Source: Mycolicibacterium litorale
Lineage (GTDB): Bacteria > Actinomycetota > Actinomycetes > Mycobacteriales > Mycobacteriaceae
NCBI RefSeq assembly: GCF_010731695.1
Contig: NZ_AP022586.1
Coordinates: forward strand, 2,976,001-3,040,000
Direction: 5' to 3'
Length of the DNA: 64,000 nt
The position numbers and the translations under genes were made by a program. Numbering within the stretch: position 1 is the first letter of the stretch; each line of letters starts with the position of its first letter. Below the pieces are notes generated by a model. The model saw only the letters and a program-made list of their open reading frames with translations. It had not been told where the DNA came from and ran no database searches. Shown here piece by piece: positions 32,210 to 40,764 of the stretch.

Positions 32210-32737
32210 GTGTCGATCCGGGAGCAGACGATCACCATGCTCGAGTCCCTGCGCGGGGTATGGGACGAACTGGCCGTCGATGAACTCGACCACGCGCTGC
32301 AGTCCGCAGCCCGCGCCCTCGACGACGGCGCCGACGACGAACTGGTCCTCGCGTCGGCGCTGCACGACATCGGCCACAGCTCGTTGCTCGCCTGCGGTTC
32401 GGTGCCGCACGACCGGGTGGCCCGTGACTGGCTCACACCCCGGTTCGGTGCCCGCGTGGGGTGGCTGGCCGGCGCCCACGTCGCCGCGAAGCGCTATCTC
32501 GCCGCGACCGAACCCGCCTACGCCCGGACCCTGTCCGACGTCTCGGTCGCCTCGCTGCACGCGCAGGGCGGCGCCGCGGTCGATCCGGCCTTCGTCGCGC
32601 ACCCGTGGTGGCCGGACGCGTTGCGGCTGAGGCGTTTCGACGACGCGGCCAAGAACCCCACCGCACGCGGGACCGACATCGACACGGTGGCGGGGTTGGC
32701 CGAACGCGTCGCGGCCGCCGGGGCGGGGCCGGCGTGA
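32210..32737 (+). CDS. HD-domain protein of phosphonate clusters (PhnZ-like, TIGR03276-like)
   Basis: 175 residues. Metal ligands of the HD fold are visible: H in ELDHALQSA, HD in SALHDIGH, H in GAHVAAKRYL, and the aspartate of LRRFDDAAK. The sequence agrees with the HD proteins of phosphonate operons; the characterised member PhnZ is a mixed-valence di-iron oxygenase that cleaves 1-hydroxy-2-aminoethylphosphonate to glycine and phosphate. The hydroxylase PhnY is not in this window. Its stop overlaps the ATG of the GntR gene. Confidence 0.82.
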   Translation: MSIREQTITMLESLRGVWDELAVDELDHALQSAARALDDGADDELVLASALHDIGHSSLLACGSVPHDRVARDWLTPRFGARVGWLAGAHVAAKRYLAATEPAYARTLSDVSVASLHAQGGAAVDPAFVAHPWWPDALRLRRFDDAAKNPTARGTDIDTVAGLAERVAAAGAGPA

Positions 32738-33447
32738 TGGCCGGCGCGATCAAGGTGTCCAAGACCCATCTGGTGCGAACCGAACTCGACAGCCTGCTGG
32801 CGGGACTGGACATCGGCGACGCCGTCCCCGCCGAGCGCGAACTGGCCGTTCGCTTCGGCGTGGCACGGGAAACGGTGCGCCAGGCCCTCCACGAGCTGCT
32901 CGTCGAGGGCCGCATCGAACGCCGCGGCCGCGGCACCGTCGTCGCGAAGCCCAAACTGGTGCAACCGCTGTCGCTGCGGTCCTACACCGAGGGCGCCGAG
33001 CGGATGGGCCGCACGCCGGGCCGCGTCCTGGTCTCCTGGGACGACGTTCGTGCCGACGCGGAGATGGCCACCGCTCTCGGTGTGCGGCGCGGGGCCAAGG
33101 TGATGCACCTCGAACGGGTCCTGCTGGCCGACGGCGACCGGATCGGACTGGAGAGCACCTACCTGACCGTGGCGCGGTTCGGCTGGTTGCGGGAGTCTTT
33201 CGATCCGGCCACCTCGCTCTATGCGGCGCTGCGCGCATCCGGCGTCGAGTTCGGCGCCGCGCTCGAGCGGATCGAGACCGCCCTGCCGTCACCGCGGGAG
33301 GCGGCACTGCTCGGCACCACCACCGCGATGCCGGTGCTCATGCTGAACCGGCGCACGGTCGACGTGGCCGACCACCCGATCGAGTTGGTGCGTGCGATCT
33401 ACCGCGGCGATCGGGTGGCCTTCGAGACATTCCTCGCCGACCGGTGA
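32737..33447 (+). CDS. phnF: GntR/HutC-family regulator, PhnF-like
   Basis: 236 residues: N-terminal winged helix (DAVPAERELAVRFGVARETVRQALHELLVEGRIERRGRGTVVAKP) and a C-terminal UTRA ligand-binding domain, as in HutC-type GntR proteins. Position beside phnCDE and two TGGTATAGACC sites point to the PhnF role: repression of phosphonate uptake and catabolism, and of itself through operator 2, relieved by a small ligand. It overlaps the HD stop (TGATG). Confidence 0.85.
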   Translation: MAGAIKVSKTHLVRTELDSLLAGLDIGDAVPAERELAVRFGVARETVRQALHELLVEGRIERRGRGTVVAKPKLVQPLSLRSYTEGAERMGRTPGRVLVSWDDVRADAEMATALGVRRGAKVMHLERVLLADGDRIGLESTYLTVARFGWLRESFDPATSLYAALRASGVEFGAALERIETALPSPREAALLGTTTAMPVLMLNRRTVDVADHPIELVRAIYRGDRVAFETFLADR

Positions 33448-33450
33448 CGG

Positions 33451-34275
33451 TCAGGAGCGGATGAACTCCAGCAGATCGGCGTTGATCGTGTCCGCCTGTG
33501 TGGTGGGCATCCCGTGCGGGAAGCCGGCGTAGGTCTTGAGGGTGCCGTTGGCCAGCAGTTCGGCCGAGAGCGGCCCGGAGTCCGCGTACGGGACGATCTG
33601 ATCGTCGTCGCCGTGCATCACCAGCACGGGGATCGTGATCTTGCGCAGGTCATCGGTGAAGTCGGTCTGCGAGAACGCGACGATCCCGTCGTAGTGCGCC
33701 TTGGCCCCGCCCATCATCCCCTGGCGCCACCAGTTCTGGATGATCGCCTCCGACGGTTCGGCGCCAGGCCGGTTGAAGCCGTAGAACGGTCCGGACGGCA
33801 ACGCCCGGTAGAACTCGGAGCGGTTGGCCGCCAACTGCGCCTGCAGATCGTCGAAGACGGACTTGGGCAGGCCGCCCGGATTGCTCTCGGTCTGCACCAT
33901 CAGTGGCGGCACGGCGCTGATCAGCGCCGCCTTGGCGGCGCGGCTCTCGCCGTGGCGGGCGAGGTAGTGCGCGACTTCCCCACCGCCGGTGGAGTGCCCG
34001 ACGTGCACGGCGTCGTGCAGGTCCAGGTGTGCGACGACGGCGGCGAGATCGTCGGCGTAGTGGTCCATGTCGTGGCCGTCGGCGGTCTGCGTGGAACGGC
34101 CGTGGCCGCGGCGGTCGTGCGCGACCACGCGGTAGCCCCGGTGCAGGAAGAACAGCATCTGGGTGTCCCAGTCGTCCGACGACAAGGGCCAGCCGTGGCT
34201 GAACACGATGGGCTGACCCGAACCCCAGTCTTTGTAGAAGATCTCGACGCCGTCGTCGGTGGTGATGGTGGGCAT
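33451..34275 (-). CDS. Alpha/beta hydrolase (non-heme chloroperoxidase/arylesterase-like)
   Basis: 274 residues. Catalytic triad visible: Ser in VGHSTGGGE, Asp in [10 protein letters not shown], His near the C-terminus in GFPHGMP; oxyanion region [13 protein letters not shown]. It matches cofactor-free haloperoxidase-type esterases, which hydrolyse esters and can perhydrolyse acids. The natural substrate is unknown. GAGGAG precedes the ATG at 34275. It converges on the GntR gene with 3 bp between stops. Confidence 0.88.
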   Translation of the reverse strand: MPTITTDDGVEIFYKDWGSGQPIVFSHGWPLSSDDWDTQMLFFLHRGYRVVAHDRRGHGRSTQTADGHDMDHYADDLAAVVAHLDLHDAVHVGHSTGGGEVAHYLARHGESRAAKAALISAVPPLMVQTESNPGGLPKSVFDDLQAQLAANRSEFYRALPSGPFYGFNRPGAEPSEAIIQNWWRQGMMGGAKAHYDGIVAFSQTDFTDDLRKITIPVLVMHGDDDQIVPYADSGPLSAELLANGTLKTYAGFPHGMPTTQADTINADLLEFIRS

Positions 34276-34378
34276 GCTTTTCTCCTCGCTCGGGCAACGG
34301 CCGGGCCGTCGGTGTGCGCGTGTGCGCGTGTGCGTCCGCGGCAACGCTGCCGCCCCGGAAACGTAGTCCCTCCGTCGT

Positions 34379-34408
34379 TAGAGTTCACCCCGGGCGAGAA
34401 GAAGGAGG
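34379..34408 (+). promoter_or_regulatory. -10 box (TAGAGT) and ribosome binding site of the 107-residue gene
   Basis: TAGAGT at 34379-34384 and AAGGAGG at 34402-34408, 7 nt before the ATG at 34416, give a normal short leader. The preceding 70 bp include a GTGTGCGC-type dinucleotide-rich stretch (34312-34335). Confidence 0.5.
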
Positions 34409-34415
34409 CCGAATC

Positions 34416-34739
34416 ATGGAACCGGTCGAGATCAACGCGGGTGCGTGGTACCTACGGGCGCTGCGCGCCGACGCCCTGATGGACGACCGCCCGGCGCTGC
34501 GGGACCTCGGCGAGGCGGACCCGGACCACGTCGGCCGGGCCGCCGGCGACTGGACCGGCGATGTCCGCTACACCTGGGCGGTGTGCGAACCGACCACCGG
34601 CGAACTGCTGGCCGAGGTCGCGCTGCGGCCGGACACCGGCGACGTCTCCGCACGGACGCGCCCGGGACACGATGACGCCGCCGAGGCGGCGGTCGAGGCC
34701 GTCCGCCGGTTCGCCACCGCACTCGACCTCGGGAGCTGA
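34416..34739 (+). CDS. Small protein resembling a truncated GNAT acetyltransferase
   Basis: 107 residues. N-terminal WYLRALRADALMDDRPALRDL and YTWAVCEPTTGELLAEVALRP look like the first strands of RimJ/RimL-type GNAT N-acetyltransferases (..W.LRPLRADD..., WAV.EP.TGELLG.V.L), but the acetyl-CoA binding loop and the rest of the domain are missing. It may be a shortened, non-catalytic relative. A good ribosome binding site supports expression. Confidence 0.6.
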   Translation: MEPVEINAGAWYLRALRADALMDDRPALRDLGEADPDHVGRAAGDWTGDVRYTWAVCEPTTGELLAEVALRPDTGDVSARTRPGHDDAAEAAVEAVRRFATALDLGS

Positions 34740-34760
34740 GCGCCCGAACCGGAACCAGCG

Positions 34761-35306
34761 TCAGGGTTCGTCCACGTCCCTCCCGGTGGCGAGGTCCCCG
34801 CACTCCACCGCGACGACGTCGTCGCGGTGCCGGAGGAACCACCGCGCGCCCTCGTCGCCGTCGAGCGAGGCGAGCAGCGCCGGCCAGTGCCGCCGCGCGA
34901 TCACCACCGGATGACCGGGCCTGCCGTGGTAGACGGCGCGCGCCACCCCGCCGGTGGCCGTGCGTGCCGCGTCGAGGACCCTGCGGATCACGTCGGCCCC
35001 CACGTCCGGAGTGTCCACCGTGTGCAGGACGGCCGCGTCGGCGGGGCCGATCGCCGCCACGCCCGCGCGCACCGATGCGCTGAGCCCCTCACTCCAGTCC
35101 GGGGCGACCACCGCCCGCGCCGCACCCGGTACGTCGACGACGGCCGCGCCCAGCACCACCACGACGTCGTCACACCCTCCGCCGAACAGCGCATCCACCC
35201 CGCTGCGCAACCAGAGGCCGTCGTGGGCAAGGACTTTCGGCATGCCGTACCGAGTGCCGGCGCCCGCCGCGAGCAGCACACCGGCCGCAGACCAGGTTTG
35301 CGACAT
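34761..35306 (-). CDS. MobA/MocA-like nucleotidyltransferase
   Basis: 181 residues. N-terminal GVLLAAGAGTRYGMPKVL is the nucleotide-binding loop of NTP transferases such as molybdenum cofactor cytidylyl-/guanylyltransferases (LAAGxGxRxGxxK); VVVLGAAVVDV and SEGLSASVRAGV follow, and GRPGHPVVIARRHW near the end is typical of MocA-type enzymes. It probably transfers CMP/GMP or another nucleotide to a small substrate. No molybdoenzyme gene is near. ATG 35306 is chosen; GTG 35321 is an alternative. Confidence 0.78.
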   Translation of the reverse strand: MSQTWSAAGVLLAAGAGTRYGMPKVLAHDGLWLRSGVDALFGGGCDDVVVVLGAAVVDVPGAARAVVAPDWSEGLSASVRAGVAAIGPADAAVLHTVDTPDVGADVIRRVLDAARTATGGVARAVYHGRPGHPVVIARRHWPALLASLDGDEGARWFLRHRDDVVAVECGDLATGRDVDEP

Positions 35307-35567
35307 ACCCACCAGTGTCACCTGCCGGTGCGGGCGATCGACCGTCGCCCGCCGAGTCGACGAATCCGCAGGTGAAGCGTTGGTGAGAAAGTAGACGGCG
35401 AACTGTCTATCGCTCGACTATCGGCGTAGTGTCGGTTCAGGTTGACCGCACAGCCTGCCGCAAACGTCATCGACGAAGGCGCTGGGCCCGACCCGGGGTT
35501 CGGCGCCAGGTTTTGAGACAGCAGGGCCTATTTCCCTGACGTGAGCCACAGTACGAATCTTCGACTG

Positions 35568-36002
35568 ATGGAGTCACCGATGTCCCTCCCCGAACAGCCG
35601 ATCTCCCCCGAGGCGCCGACGATCTGCCGCACCGCCCGGTTCGAGGTCGCCGCGTCGCAGTCGTCGACGACGGTCGTCACCGCTCATGGCGAACTCGATG
35701 CCGCCAACGCGCAACACTTCGCCGACTTCGCATTGCGTCATGCGCAGAAGTCGCTGATCCTCGACCTCTCCTACGTAGAATTCTTCGGCACCGCAGGGTT
35801 TTCCGCGCTGCACACACTCAACGTCCGCTGTGCGGGATCCGACATCGACTGGGTCCTGGTGCCCAGCGCAGCGGTCAGCCGGTTGCTGCGGATCTGCGAT
35901 CCGGACGCCACGCTGCCGTCGTCGGAGACCGTCGAGAAGGCGCTCGCGCTACTACAGGGCGAGCCGCGCCCGCTACTGCAACTGGTCGCGGAGCCGCGTT
36001 AG
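35568..36002 (+). CDS. Anti-anti-sigma factor (STAS domain)
   Basis: About 144 residues with a STAS fold (about 25-130): VVTAHGELDAANAQHFADFAL, then ILDLSYVEFFGTAGFSALHTL, the helix region where SpoIIAA-type proteins carry the phosphorylated Ser/Thr (here in FGTAGFS). It would bind an anti-sigma factor, presumably RsbW of the facing sigF operon, and free SigF. Its 3' end overlaps the sigF 3' end by 30 bp, tail to tail. Starts at 35541 (GTG), 35568 or 35580 (ATG) are possible. Confidence 0.8.
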   Translation: MESPMSLPEQPISPEAPTICRTARFEVAASQSSTTVVTAHGELDAANAQHFADFALRHAQKSLILDLSYVEFFGTAGFSALHTLNVRCAGSDIDWVLVPSAAVSRLLRICDPDATLPSSETVEKALALLQGEPRPLLQLVAEPR

Positions 36003-36764
36003 CGATTTGGCCAGCAGCCGCGACACGTGCATCTGTGAGATGCCCACGCGTTCGGCGATCTGCGTCTGGGTCAGGTTCTCGAAGAACCGCAGCAGCAGCA
36101 CCATGCGCTCCCGCTCGGGAAGCGCCGCCAGCAGCGGCCGCAACGCCTCGCGGTTCTCGATCTGGTCGAGCCCCATGTCGAAATCGCCCAGCGTGTCGGC
36201 GATCGCGGGGGCGTCCTCGTTGCCGCTGTTCCCACCGCTGTCGATCGACAGGGTGTTGTAGGAACTGCCGGCCACCAGACCCTCGACCACCTCGTCGCGG
36301 TCCATCCCGAGTTCCTCGGCGAGCTCACTGGCCGTGGGCGCGCGGCCGAGGCGTTGGGACAGTTCGGCGGTCGCCGACCCCAACCGCAGGTGCAGTTCCT
36401 TGAGCCGCCGGGGCACCTTGACCGACCAGCTGTTGTCCCGGAAGTGGCGCCGGACCTCACCCATGATGGTCGGCACCGCGAACGACACGAAATCCGAACC
36501 GGCGTCGACGTCGAAGCGGATCACGGCGTTGACCAGGCCGACACGGGCGACCTGGACCAGGTCGTCGCGCGGTTCACCGCGACCATCGAATCGGCGCGCG
36601 ATGTGGTCGGCCAGCGGCAGGCAGCGTTCGACGATGCGGTCGCGCTGGCGCTGGAACGTGGGCGTATCCGGGGTGAGCTGCTGGAGCTCCCGGAACATGG
36701 CGGCCACGTCCGAGTACTCAGAGTTCTGTCGTGGCGACGAACCCTGTGCCGACGATGGCGTCAC
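35973..36764 (-). CDS. sigF: RNA polymerase sigma factor SigF
   Basis: 263 residues, group 3 sigma of the SigB/SigF family: region 2 (DDLVQVARVGLVNAVIRFDVDAGSDFVSFAVPTIMGEVRRHFRD), region 3 (APTASELAEELGMDRDEV), region 4 helix-turn-helix (LTQTQIAERVGISQMHVSRLLAKSLTRLR). It directs stationary-phase and stress transcription from GTTT-N15/17-GGGTA promoters, examples of which lie at 52-53.5 kb. The GTG start overlaps the rsbW stop by 4 bp (GTGA). Confidence 0.96.
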   Translation of the reverse strand: MTPSSAQGSSPRQNSEYSDVAAMFRELQQLTPDTPTFQRQRDRIVERCLPLADHIARRFDGRGEPRDDLVQVARVGLVNAVIRFDVDAGSDFVSFAVPTIMGEVRRHFRDNSWSVKVPRRLKELHLRLGSATAELSQRLGRAPTASELAEELGMDRDEVVEGLVAGSSYNTLSIDSGGNSGNEDAPAIADTLGDFDMGLDQIENREALRPLLAALPERERMVLLLRFFENLTQTQIAERVGISQMHVSRLLAKSLTRLRDQLQ

Positions 36765-37195
36765 CGCAACGAACTCGCTCGTCTCGTCGTCAGCGAGATG
36801 CCGAATACCTGACCGTCTTCGTGGCCCTGGCCGTTGGAGAAGGTGCGCACCTCATCGGTCAGCGAGCTGAGCACGTGCCAGCTGAAACTGCCGGGCGCCA
36901 GGATGTCGGTGTTCTGACACGTCGTCGACGCGTCGACCACGACCTCGGAGTCGTTGGGGTGCACCACGACCACGAGCGTCGACTTCGGGACCGCCGAGCG
37001 GATCAGCCGGGTGCAGGCTTCGTCGACCGCCAGGCGCAGGTCGGAGACGGCGTCGAAGTCGAGGTCCTCGAAGGTGCCGACGGCGGCGACGAGGGTACGC
37101 AGCACCGCGAGGTTCTCCAGCGTCGCTGCCACGCGCAGCTCCACCGAACGGTCGGCGTTGGCCTGCCCGTTGTGCTGATTGACGACCTCGGCCAT
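36761..37195 (-). CDS. rsbW: Anti-sigma-F factor RsbW (UsfX)
   Basis: 144 residues, HATPase_c/GHKL fold: N-terminal VELRVAATLENLAVLRTLVAAV and the DFDAVSDLRLAVDEACTRLIR N-box region. It binds SigF and holds it inactive; partner switching with STAS proteins (such as the one facing it) releases SigF. In UsfX the kinase activity may be weak or absent. ATG 37195 follows GGGAGGT. Co-transcribed and coupled with sigF. Confidence 0.94.
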   Translation of the reverse strand: MAEVVNQHNGQANADRSVELRVAATLENLAVLRTLVAAVGTFEDLDFDAVSDLRLAVDEACTRLIRSAVPKSTLVVVVHPNDSEVVVDASTTCQNTDILAPGSFSWHVLSSLTDEVRTFSNGQGHEDGQVFGISLTTRRASSLR

Positions 37196-37299
37196 CTGAC
37201 CTCCCGGCAATATCGAAGCGAGACTACCCCAGCCCGTTCGACGGCTAGCCATCGGCACGAGCGGTAGTCGCAGGTACGTACGTGTGACTGCAGTTTTCA

Positions 37300-37314
37300 C
37301 CGGGTAATACCCGG
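37300..37314. promoter_or_regulatory. Perfect palindrome CCGGGTAATACCCGG upstream of rsbW-sigF
   Basis: A 7+1+7 perfect palindrome about 105 bp before rsbW. Each arm contains GGGTA, the SigF -10 core, in opposite orientations, but no GTTT -35 is correctly spaced on either strand. It may be a regulator site or part of a promoter. Confidence 0.35.
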
Positions 37315-37494
37315 TCATGGAGCAGATCGACAGCGACGGCGGGTGGTCCCCCATCCTCATCGGGGCCGGGCTCGTGCCGGCCGCCGGATGATCGATTCAG
37401 CGCGCGCGCCAACCTCGTGCTCACCATGGTGTGCCTTCCATACCCCGGTTTCGGCCGGCGCCAAACACCCAACTCCCATCCCAGGTAGGTGTCG

Positions 37495-38511
37495 ATGCGA
37501 CTTCGGCGCAGCGTAGTCAACGGCCCCGGACTGCGCCGGGTCCGCCGCGGCAAGGGTTTCTCGTATCAGGACCACAACGGCGACCCCGTCACCGACTCGG
37601 CGACACTCGACCGGATCAACGCGCTGGTGATCCCGCCGGCGTGGAAGAAGGTGTGGATCTGCCCCTATCACAACGGGCACATCCAGGCGGTCGGCACGGA
37701 CGCCGCGGGACGCCGCCAGTACCTCTATCACCAGCAGTGGCAGGAGGAACGCAACGAGGAGAAGTTCGACCGGGTGCTGCAGATGTCCGCGGCCCTGCCC
37801 GGGATGCGCCGGCAGCTCGCCGCGGATCTGGGCGGGCGTGGTCTGCAGCGCGACCGGGTGCTGGCGCTCGCGCTGCACCTGCTCGACCTCGGGTACTTCC
37901 GCGCCGGCGGCGAGCAGTACGCCGAGGAGAACAACTCGTTCGGCATCGCCACGCTGCTGTGCGAACACGTCAAACTCCAGCGGCAGGCGGTGGAGTTCGA
38001 CTATCCCGCCAAGAGCGGGGTCCGGCGCACCCTGGTCATCGACGACCCCGAGGTGGTGAAGTCGGTGCGGGCACTGCTGCGCCATCCGGACCGGCCGGAC
38101 CGGCTCTTCGCGTGCCGAAGTGACCAGGGCTGGGCCGAGATCCACTCCGACGATCTCAACACCCGGTTCAAGGAACTCGTCGGCGCGGAGTACTCGGTGA
38201 AGGACCTGCGCACCTGGCACGGCACCGTGCTGGCGGCCACGGCGTTCGTCGACGCCGACCCGCCGGCCAACAAGACCGTGATCAAACGCGTGGAATCGGC
38301 GGTGATGAAAGAGGTGTCCGAGGCGCTCGGGAACACCCCCGCCGTGGCGCGCGCCTCATACGTGGACCCGCGGGTGGTGACCGGTTACGAATCCGGGCTG
38401 ACGATCGCCGCGGCCGCCCGCCGGGCCGAACGCGCCAAACGCCCCGACGAGCGCCAGGCCATACTCGAGCGGAGCACCGCGCGGTTGATCCGCAAGGTCG
38501 CGAAGAGTTGA
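37495..38511 (+). CDS. DNA topoisomerase IB (poxvirus/eukaryotic type)
   Basis: 338 residues: N-terminal DNA-binding domain (GKGFSYQD, RINALVIPPAWKKVWICPYHNGHIQAVGTDAAGRRQYLYHQQW) and C-terminal catalytic domain (DLRTWHGTVLAA, KRVESAVMKEVSEALGNTPAVARASYVDP) with active tyrosine Y289. It relaxes supercoils through a 3'-phosphotyrosyl link, without ATP. Such enzymes occur in many fast-growing mycobacteria but not M. tuberculosis. ATG 37495 follows GGTAGG; a GTG lies 6 nt upstream. Confidence 0.93.
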   Translation: MRLRRSVVNGPGLRRVRRGKGFSYQDHNGDPVTDSATLDRINALVIPPAWKKVWICPYHNGHIQAVGTDAAGRRQYLYHQQWQEERNEEKFDRVLQMSAALPGMRRQLAADLGGRGLQRDRVLALALHLLDLGYFRAGGEQYAEENNSFGIATLLCEHVKLQRQAVEFDYPAKSGVRRTLVIDDPEVVKSVRALLRHPDRPDRLFACRSDQGWAEIHSDDLNTRFKELVGAEYSVKDLRTWHGTVLAATAFVDADPPANKTVIKRVESAVMKEVSEALGNTPAVARASYVDPRVVTGYESGLTIAAAARRAERAKRPDERQAILERSTARLIRKVAKS

Positions 38512-38524
38512 CGGTCGCGAAGAG

Positions 38525-39814
38525 TCAGAAGCCGGTGCCGTTGCCGAGGTAGGTCAGGCCGAGCTCGACGAGCATCACGGCGTCCAGCAGGTTGCGCGTG
38601 TCGACGACCACCGCGCCGGGCGCCTGGTCGGCGATGCGCGCCCAGTCCAGGTCACGGAACTGCGGCCATTCGGTGAGCAACACGATCGCGTCGGCGCCCT
38701 TCGTCGCGAGGTAGGGGTCGTCGACACCGACGATCGCCACCGCCCGCAGCATGTCGCCGTCGATCGCACCGAGCCGCGGGTCGTAGCCGGTGACCTGCGC
38801 GCCGCGGCCCACCAGCTCGGCGCAGACGGTGAGCGCGGGTGAGTCGCGCACATCGCTGGTGCCCGCCTTGAACGTGAGGCCCAGCGCCGTGACACGGGCC
38901 TGGTCGATCGGCGTGCCGATGGTGCGGCTGACCGCATCGGCGATGCACACCGGTTGCGCGGCGTTCGTGACGCGGGCGGATTCGACCTCCGGCAGGGCGA
39001 CGCCGTACTCGCGTCCGGTGTGCAGCAGCGCGGCGGTGTCCTTCGGCAGACACGAGCCGCCCCACCCCGGGCCCGGTTGCAGGAAGTGCGCGCCGATGCG
39101 GATGTCGGCGCCCATACAGCGGGTGACGTCGGTGACGTCGGCGCCGACCTGTGCGCACAACCGGGCCAGCGAGTTCGTGTAGGAGATCTTCACCGCCAGG
39201 AACGCATTGCTCGCGTACTTGGCGACCTCGGCGCTCTCGGGGCTCATCCGCAGCACCCGACCCGGCGGATAGAGCGAGGCGACCGTGTCGGCCGGGGCGT
39301 CGTCGTCGGCGCCGATCAGGATCCGGTCGGGGTGGCGGAAGTCGCCGATGGCGTGGCTCTCACGCAGGAACTCGGGACTCGACACGGCGTGAATCCCGCT
39401 GTCGCGCAGCCGGTCTCCCACACGCCGGGTGGTGCCCACCGGTACCGTCGACTTGAGCGCCACCACCGCGCCGGGCCGCAGGACGGTCGCCAGATCGTCG
39501 ACGGCGGCGTGGACCGCCCGCAGATCGGCCGATCCGTCGGGCATGCTCGGGGTGGACACGCAGACGAAGACGACGTCGCGGTCGGCCAGCGCACGGTACT
39601 GCGCGGTGAAGCGCAGGGTGTTCGTCCGTAGTCCCCGCTCGAGCAGTTCGGGGAGGTCGGGTTCGTCGATCGTCGCGACGCCGTCGTTGAGCAGGCGCAC
39701 GCGCGCTTCGTCGACGTCGACGCACACGGTGTCGTGACCCCGCTCGGCCAGGCACACCGCGCTCGTGAGGCCGACGTAACCGGCACCGATCACGCCGACC
39801 CGCTGCGGGCTCAC
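38525..39814 (-). CDS. UDP-glucose 6-dehydrogenase
   Basis: 429 residues: N-terminal NAD fold VGVIGAGYVGLTSAVCLAERGHDTVCVDVD, middle helix region, catalytic C255 in GWGGSCLPKD, C-terminal domain with GLTFKAGTSDVRDSPAL. It oxidises UDP-glucose twice to UDP-glucuronate with 2 NAD+. With the UDP-glucuronate decarboxylase at 47.6 kb it gives UDP-xylose. The frame is open to 40408, but the GTG at 39814 overlaps the GT9 stop by 4 bp and begins at the family N-terminus. A GDP-mannose dehydrogenase is less likely. Confidence 0.88.
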   Translation of the reverse strand: MSPQRVGVIGAGYVGLTSAVCLAERGHDTVCVDVDEARVRLLNDGVATIDEPDLPELLERGLRTNTLRFTAQYRALADRDVVFVCVSTPSMPDGSADLRAVHAAVDDLATVLRPGAVVALKSTVPVGTTRRVGDRLRDSGIHAVSSPEFLRESHAIGDFRHPDRILIGADDDAPADTVASLYPPGRVLRMSPESAEVAKYASNAFLAVKISYTNSLARLCAQVGADVTDVTRCMGADIRIGAHFLQPGPGWGGSCLPKDTAALLHTGREYGVALPEVESARVTNAAQPVCIADAVSRTIGTPIDQARVTALGLTFKAGTSDVRDSPALTVCAELVGRGAQVTGYDPRLGAIDGDMLRAVAIVGVDDPYLATKGADAIVLLTEWPQFRDLDWARIADQAPGAVVVDTRNLLDAVMLVELGLTYLGNGTGF

Positions 39815-40764
39815 ACCGGCTCCTTGCGCAACGCGTCCACCGCCCCGAGTACCGCGGACACGGTGAGCGCCAACAACCCTGGGTCGGGTGCGTCGCCGTG
39901 GGGATCGCCGTCGCGACCGGCCCACAGGACGGCGTGGGGGCCGGTGCCGCGGGGACCCCAGAGGCTCGGCGGCGTGGGTCCGAACAGCAGCACCGACGGT
40001 GTGCCGGTGGCGGTGGCGATGTGGCCCACGCCGGTGTCCCCGCAGACCAGCAGCCGGCAGTCGCTGATCAGGGCCACGAGATCGAGCAGGCCGAGGGTGC
40101 CGGCCAGGACCGCGCTGCCGGGCAGCCCGGCCTGCGCGGCGACCGTGCGCGCCAGGTCGACTTCGCCTGCGTCGCCGGTGATGACCACGTCGTGGCCGTC
40201 GGCGTACAGCGCGGCGGCCACGGCGGCGAACCGTTCGGGGGGCCACCGCCGGGCCGGGAACGCGGCGCCGGGGTGGATGACGGTGACGCCCGACCGGTCG
40301 GGACACCCGGGCGGTCTCGGGATGGTGAGATCGGCTCGCTCGCAGGGGATTCCGGCCCATTCGAGCAGCCCGCACCAGCGGTCGACCTCGTGGACGTCGG
40401 TCGGCCACGCCGGACCCTGCAGCTGCGGGAACGCGTCGTGGCGATGGGTGAGGATCGAGCGGGCACCGAGGCCGAGCAGGTCGCTGATGCTCTCGGGGCC
40501 GCTGCCGTGCAGATTGACCGCCAGCACGGGTGGGGTGTGCAGCGGCCGAAGCCGGCCCAGTCCGGCGGTGGGCTGGACCGCGTCGACCGCGCCGGTGAGC
40601 AACGCCAGTTCGCCGAACCGTTCGGGGGCGGCCAGCACGATGTGGGCGTCGGGGTGGGCCCGGCGCAGGCCCCGCAGCGCGGGCACCCCGGTGAGCAGAT
40701 CCCCCAGCCCGAGCGCCCGTAACACCAGGATGGTGTCGGGCGCGGCGGTGTCGCTCAGGGCCAT
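39811..40764 (-). CDS. GT9 heptosyltransferase-like glycosyltransferase (1)
   Basis: 317 residues of the ADP-heptose:LPS heptosyltransferase family: N-terminal ILVLRALGLGDLLTGVPALRGLRRAHPDAHIVLAAPE, the middle VIHPGAAFPARRWPPERFAAVA and the C-terminal donor site CGDTGVGHIATATGTPSVLLFGP. It would transfer a heptose from the ADP-heptose made by GmhA/HldE/GmhB. ATG 40764 overlaps the end of the SDR gene by 10 bp; a longer frame to 40809 is not preferred. Confidence 0.85.
   Translation of the reverse strand: MALSDTAAPDTILVLRALGLGDLLTGVPALRGLRRAHPDAHIVLAAPERFGELALLTGAVDAVQPTAGLGRLRPLHTPPVLAVNLHGSGPESISDLLGLGARSILTHRHDAFPQLQGPAWPTDVHEVDRWCGLLEWAGIPCERADLTIPRPPGCPDRSGVTVIHPGAAFPARRWPPERFAAVAAALYADGHDVVITGDAGEVDLARTVAAQAGLPGSAVLAGTLGLLDLVALISDCRLLVCGDTGVGHIATATGTPSVLLFGPTPPSLWGPRGTGPHAVLWAGRDGDPHGDAPDPGLLALTVSAVLGAVDALRKEPV

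Noticed and set aside
34312-34335. GT/GC dinucleotide-rich stretch as a regulatory repeat
   Set aside because: Short and imperfect; most likely a simple low-complexity run before the promoter.
38512-40408. 627-residue version of the UDP-glucose dehydrogenase
   Set aside because: The extra N-terminus is arginine/proline-rich shadow sequence over the GT9 gene; the NAD-binding fold starts at 39814.
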